From Planctomycetaceae bacterium (GTDB taxonomy: Bacteria > Planctomycetota > Planctomycetia > Pirellulales > UBA1268), in contig CANETO010000073.1 of NCBI GenBank assembly GCA_947440895.1, positions 1 to 7,860 of the forward strand: a DNA stretch of 7,860 nucleotides. Direction: 5' to 3'. Shown here one piece after another: positions 6,529 through 7,860 of the stretch. The translations under genes and the position numbers were made by a program. A model generated the notes under the pieces. That model did no database searches and was not told the DNA's origin. It worked only from the letters and a program-made list of their open reading frames with translations. Positions within the stretch are counted from its first letter, which is position 1. Every line of letters begins with the position of its first letter.

Positions 6529-7575
6529 TCACCGTCGCCGCATGGGGGGACGCGACCCGCCTGGACGCGGCGCATCCCGCCCACTCCGCAGACGGTCGAG
6601 CAATTTTTTGATGTCGCCGGGTAGCGGGCTCGAGAAACGGAGATCCTCGCCCGATTCGGGATGCACGAATCCCAACTCAGCGGCATGCAGCATCACTCGC
6701 GGGGCCTGCGATGTGTCTTCCACCTTCATATGCCGCGGGGCCGAGTAGACCCGCTCGCCGCAGACCGGGTGGCCGATCTCCGCAAGATGGATGCGGATCT
6801 GATGGGTGCGACCGGTTTCCAGCCGGCATTCGACGAGCGTGAAGGCGTCGCCGAAGTTCTCGACAGGCTGCACATGCGTGACGGCCCGCTTGCCTTCTTC
6901 CGTGTCGGACGAGCCACGGCGGCCGTCGCCGCGATCGCGGACGAAATTCGTCTGGATCGTTCCGGCGCCGACCCGACCCACGCAGATGGCCAAATACCGC
7001 CGGTGTGTGGTGTGGGCACGAAACTGTTCGGCCAGAATCCGCTCGGCCGGCACCGAGCGGGTAAAGACGACGAGCCCACTCGTCTCACGATCGATCCGGT
7101 GCACCGCCCGCACCGGCGGAACATGGCGGTGCTTTTTGCCCCTGGCTCCGTGGCGGGCGAGCAGATAGCCGGCGATCGCGTCGGGCACCAGTTCGTCGAG
7201 CGTCGGCTGGATCTGACGCCGCCGTGTCGGCCAGGAGAGTTCCTCGGTGTGCCGGGTGGTGGTGATGCCAGTCGGCTTGTCGACCACCACGACCTGGTCA
7301 TCGAGATGAACGACTCGCACGTCGTCGGCCTTGGGCGGGGCGGCCGCGGCAGCCGCGAGCACCTTCACCACCTCGCCTTCTTTCAGCCGTCTGGCCACGT
7401 CGGTGCAGATGTTGCCATGGATCAGCACGTGCCTCGACCGCACGAGTTTCTGCACCTGCGACCAGCTCGCCCCGCCGGATTCCCCAGCGGCCAGCTTCGC
7501 GCGGAGAAAGGCTGCGAGCGTCTGTCCGCAATCGGTTGCGGTGACGTGATGGATGGTGCCGGGCGCTGGTTTCAT
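6529..7575 (-). CDS. RluA-family pseudouridine synthase
   Basis: 348 residues, the normal length for RluC/RluD-type enzymes. Residues about 15-75 form an S4 RNA-binding domain, ending in Gly-Glu-Val-Val. The catalytic motif HRIDRETSG is at 159-167 with Asp163 as the nucleophile, and the later conserved block ETGRTHQIRIHL is at 253-264. The enzyme isomerises uridine to pseudouridine in rRNA or tRNA; the site cannot be told from sequence. An insert rich in Arg, Lys and His (about 118-155) precedes the catalytic motif. The last 20 residues are Arg/Pro/Gly-rich. The ATG at 7575 has no clear Shine-Dalgarno. It is the first gene of the minus-strand block and its stop lies 56 bases (or -4 bases, if GTG is used) from the lipoyl-protein start. 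Its function looks unrelated to the rest, so it may be a housekeeping gene sharing a transcript. Confidence 0.93.
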   Translation of the reverse strand: MKPAPGTIHHVTATDCGQTLAAFLRAKLAAGESGGASWSQVQKLVRSRHVLIHGNICTDVARRLKEGEVVKVLAAAAAAPPKADDVRVVHLDDQVVVVDKPTGITTTRHTEELSWPTRRRQIQPTLDELVPDAIAGYLLARHGARGKKHRHVPPVRAVHRIDRETSGLVVFTRSVPAERILAEQFRAHTTHRRYLAICVGRVGAGTIQTNFVRDRGDGRRGSSDTEEGKRAVTHVQPVENFGDAFTLVECRLETGRTHQIRIHLAEIGHPVCGERVYSAPRHMKVEDTSQAPRVMLHAAELGFVHPESGEDLRFSSPLPGDIKKLLDRLRSGRDAPRPGGSRPPMRRR

Positions 7576-7599
7576 GGAGTCAATCTACCATGGAGTCCA

Positions 7600-7621
7600 C
7601 CGGCTTCCGCCGGGGGCTTTT
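7600..7621 (+). other. Small hairpin followed by a short T-run
   Basis: Five base pairs (7600-7604 with 7609-7613) close a TTCC loop, with four T at 7618-7621 after four further bases. Read on the plus strand it looks like a weak terminator, but no plus-strand gene ends here. It lies in the leader of the pseudouridine synthase gene on the other strand. Confidence 0.25.
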
Positions 7622-7643
7622 ATGGAATCTGATCGATCCGTGA

Positions 7644-7774
7644 GGGGCTGCCCATGCCCCGAGAGCCGGCGTTGCTGACAAGCGCAGGCAGGATGCCGGA
7701 GCGCAGTCAGCATCGAGTGAGCGAAGGACAGGATGTCCGTAGCGAACGTCCGGCGACGGGGCACGGGCAGCCCC
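7644..7774. repeat. Large imperfect palindrome enclosing two stem-loops with AGGAT loops
   Basis: The outer arms are 7644-7661 and 7757-7774, complementary at 17 of 18 positions. The one mismatch (A7654 against C7764) becomes a G-U pair in a minus-strand transcript. Inside, 7665-7669 pairs with 7750-7754. Two hairpins follow: 7673-7679 with 7706-7712 (enclosing GCGC/GCGC and GGC-AGGAT-GCC), and 7726-7729 with 7735-7738 (GGAC-AGGAT-GTCC). This gives a multi-branched fold of about 130 bases. Each outer arm can also fold on itself (GGGGC...GCCCC). It may be a REP-like mobile palindromic repeat, a small RNA or a 5' leader element; only one copy is visible here, so I cannot tell. No coding frame here looks real. 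Confidence 0.6.
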
Positions 7775-7860
7775 GAACCGTCGACAGCGGGCCAGAGAAC
7801 ACCCGGCTTGACCGGGGTTTTCGGGGTTTTAGACTCTGAGGGGAGGCCTCTCTACGGCAG
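7775..7860. other. Non-coding right edge
   Basis: Apart from the hairpin at 7802-7830 and an 8-base palindrome GAGGCCTC near 7843-7850, I see no gene, promoter or RNA. A minus-strand frame entering from the right and ending in TAA near 7829-7831 could be the last codons of another gene, but too few are visible to support it. Confidence 0.4.
7802..7830 (+). terminator. Possible plus-strand terminator with doubled CGGGGTTTT
   Basis: CCCGG (7802-7806) pairs with CCGGG (7812-7816) around a CTTGA loop and is followed by TTTT at 7818-7821. The nine bases CGGGGTTTT occur twice in tandem (7813-7821 and 7822-7830). It would end a plus-strand transcript coming from the palindromic element. The stem is only 5 base pairs, so the call is weak. 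Confidence 0.3.

Noticed and set aside
6661..7632. Plus-strand open frame of 323 codons
   Set aside because: Antisense to the pseudouridine synthase, which has S4 and catalytic motifs; no recognisable protein features.
7654..7839. Small plus-strand open frame of 61 codons
   Set aside because: It covers the palindromic element and hairpins, so the bases are explained by RNA or repeat structure; the peptide has no features.
1..7860. tRNA, rRNA, CRISPR array, transposase or phage genes
   Set aside because: I looked on both strands and saw no cloverleaf, no regular repeat-spacer pattern and no transposase or integrase motif.

Overview
The window is GC-rich bacterial DNA (roughly two thirds G+C by eye). 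It is almost fully coding, with every supported gene on the minus strand. The gene set and style suggest a planctomycete-like bacterium: a DUF116-polyprenyl synthetase fusion, a terpene-cyclase-type repeat protein, a CobW-type GTPase and a GcvH-like protein beside a radical SAM enzyme. This assignment is inference and not proven.

Layout in transcription order, right to left. At 7576-7860 lies a non-coding stretch with a large palindromic element (7644-7774) and a second hairpin with T-tracts (7802-7830). Then come an RluA-family rRNA pseudouridine synthase (7575-6529), a GcvH/lipoyl-domain protein (6472-5957), a CobW/COG0523 GTPase (5960-4836), a radical SAM enzyme (4774-3509), a small protein resembling the N-terminal domain of HdrA (3512-3120), a 2[4Fe-4S] ferredoxin-type protein (3123-2191), a fusion of DUF116 with a trans-polyprenyl diphosphate synthase (2138-336), and the start of a prenyltransferase/squalene-cyclase-like alpha-toroid protein (339 to beyond base 1).

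Several junctions are 4-base stop/start overlaps (5957-5960, 3509-3512, 3120-3123, 336-339, and possibly 6529-6532). The other gaps are about 50-60 bases. The block therefore reads as one translationally coupled operon.

The operon combines redox parts (radical SAM, ferredoxin, HdrA-N-like), a swinging-arm carrier (GcvH-like, lysine retained), a metal-chaperone GTPase and isoprenoid parts (long-chain-type prenyl synthase, toroid protein). I know of no described pathway with this combination. The best reading is an uncharacterised, probably anaerobic-type redox modification of a polyprenyl lipid or quinone-like molecule, or a lipoyl-linked electron carrier system serving it. The pseudouridine synthase may be only a housekeeping neighbour.
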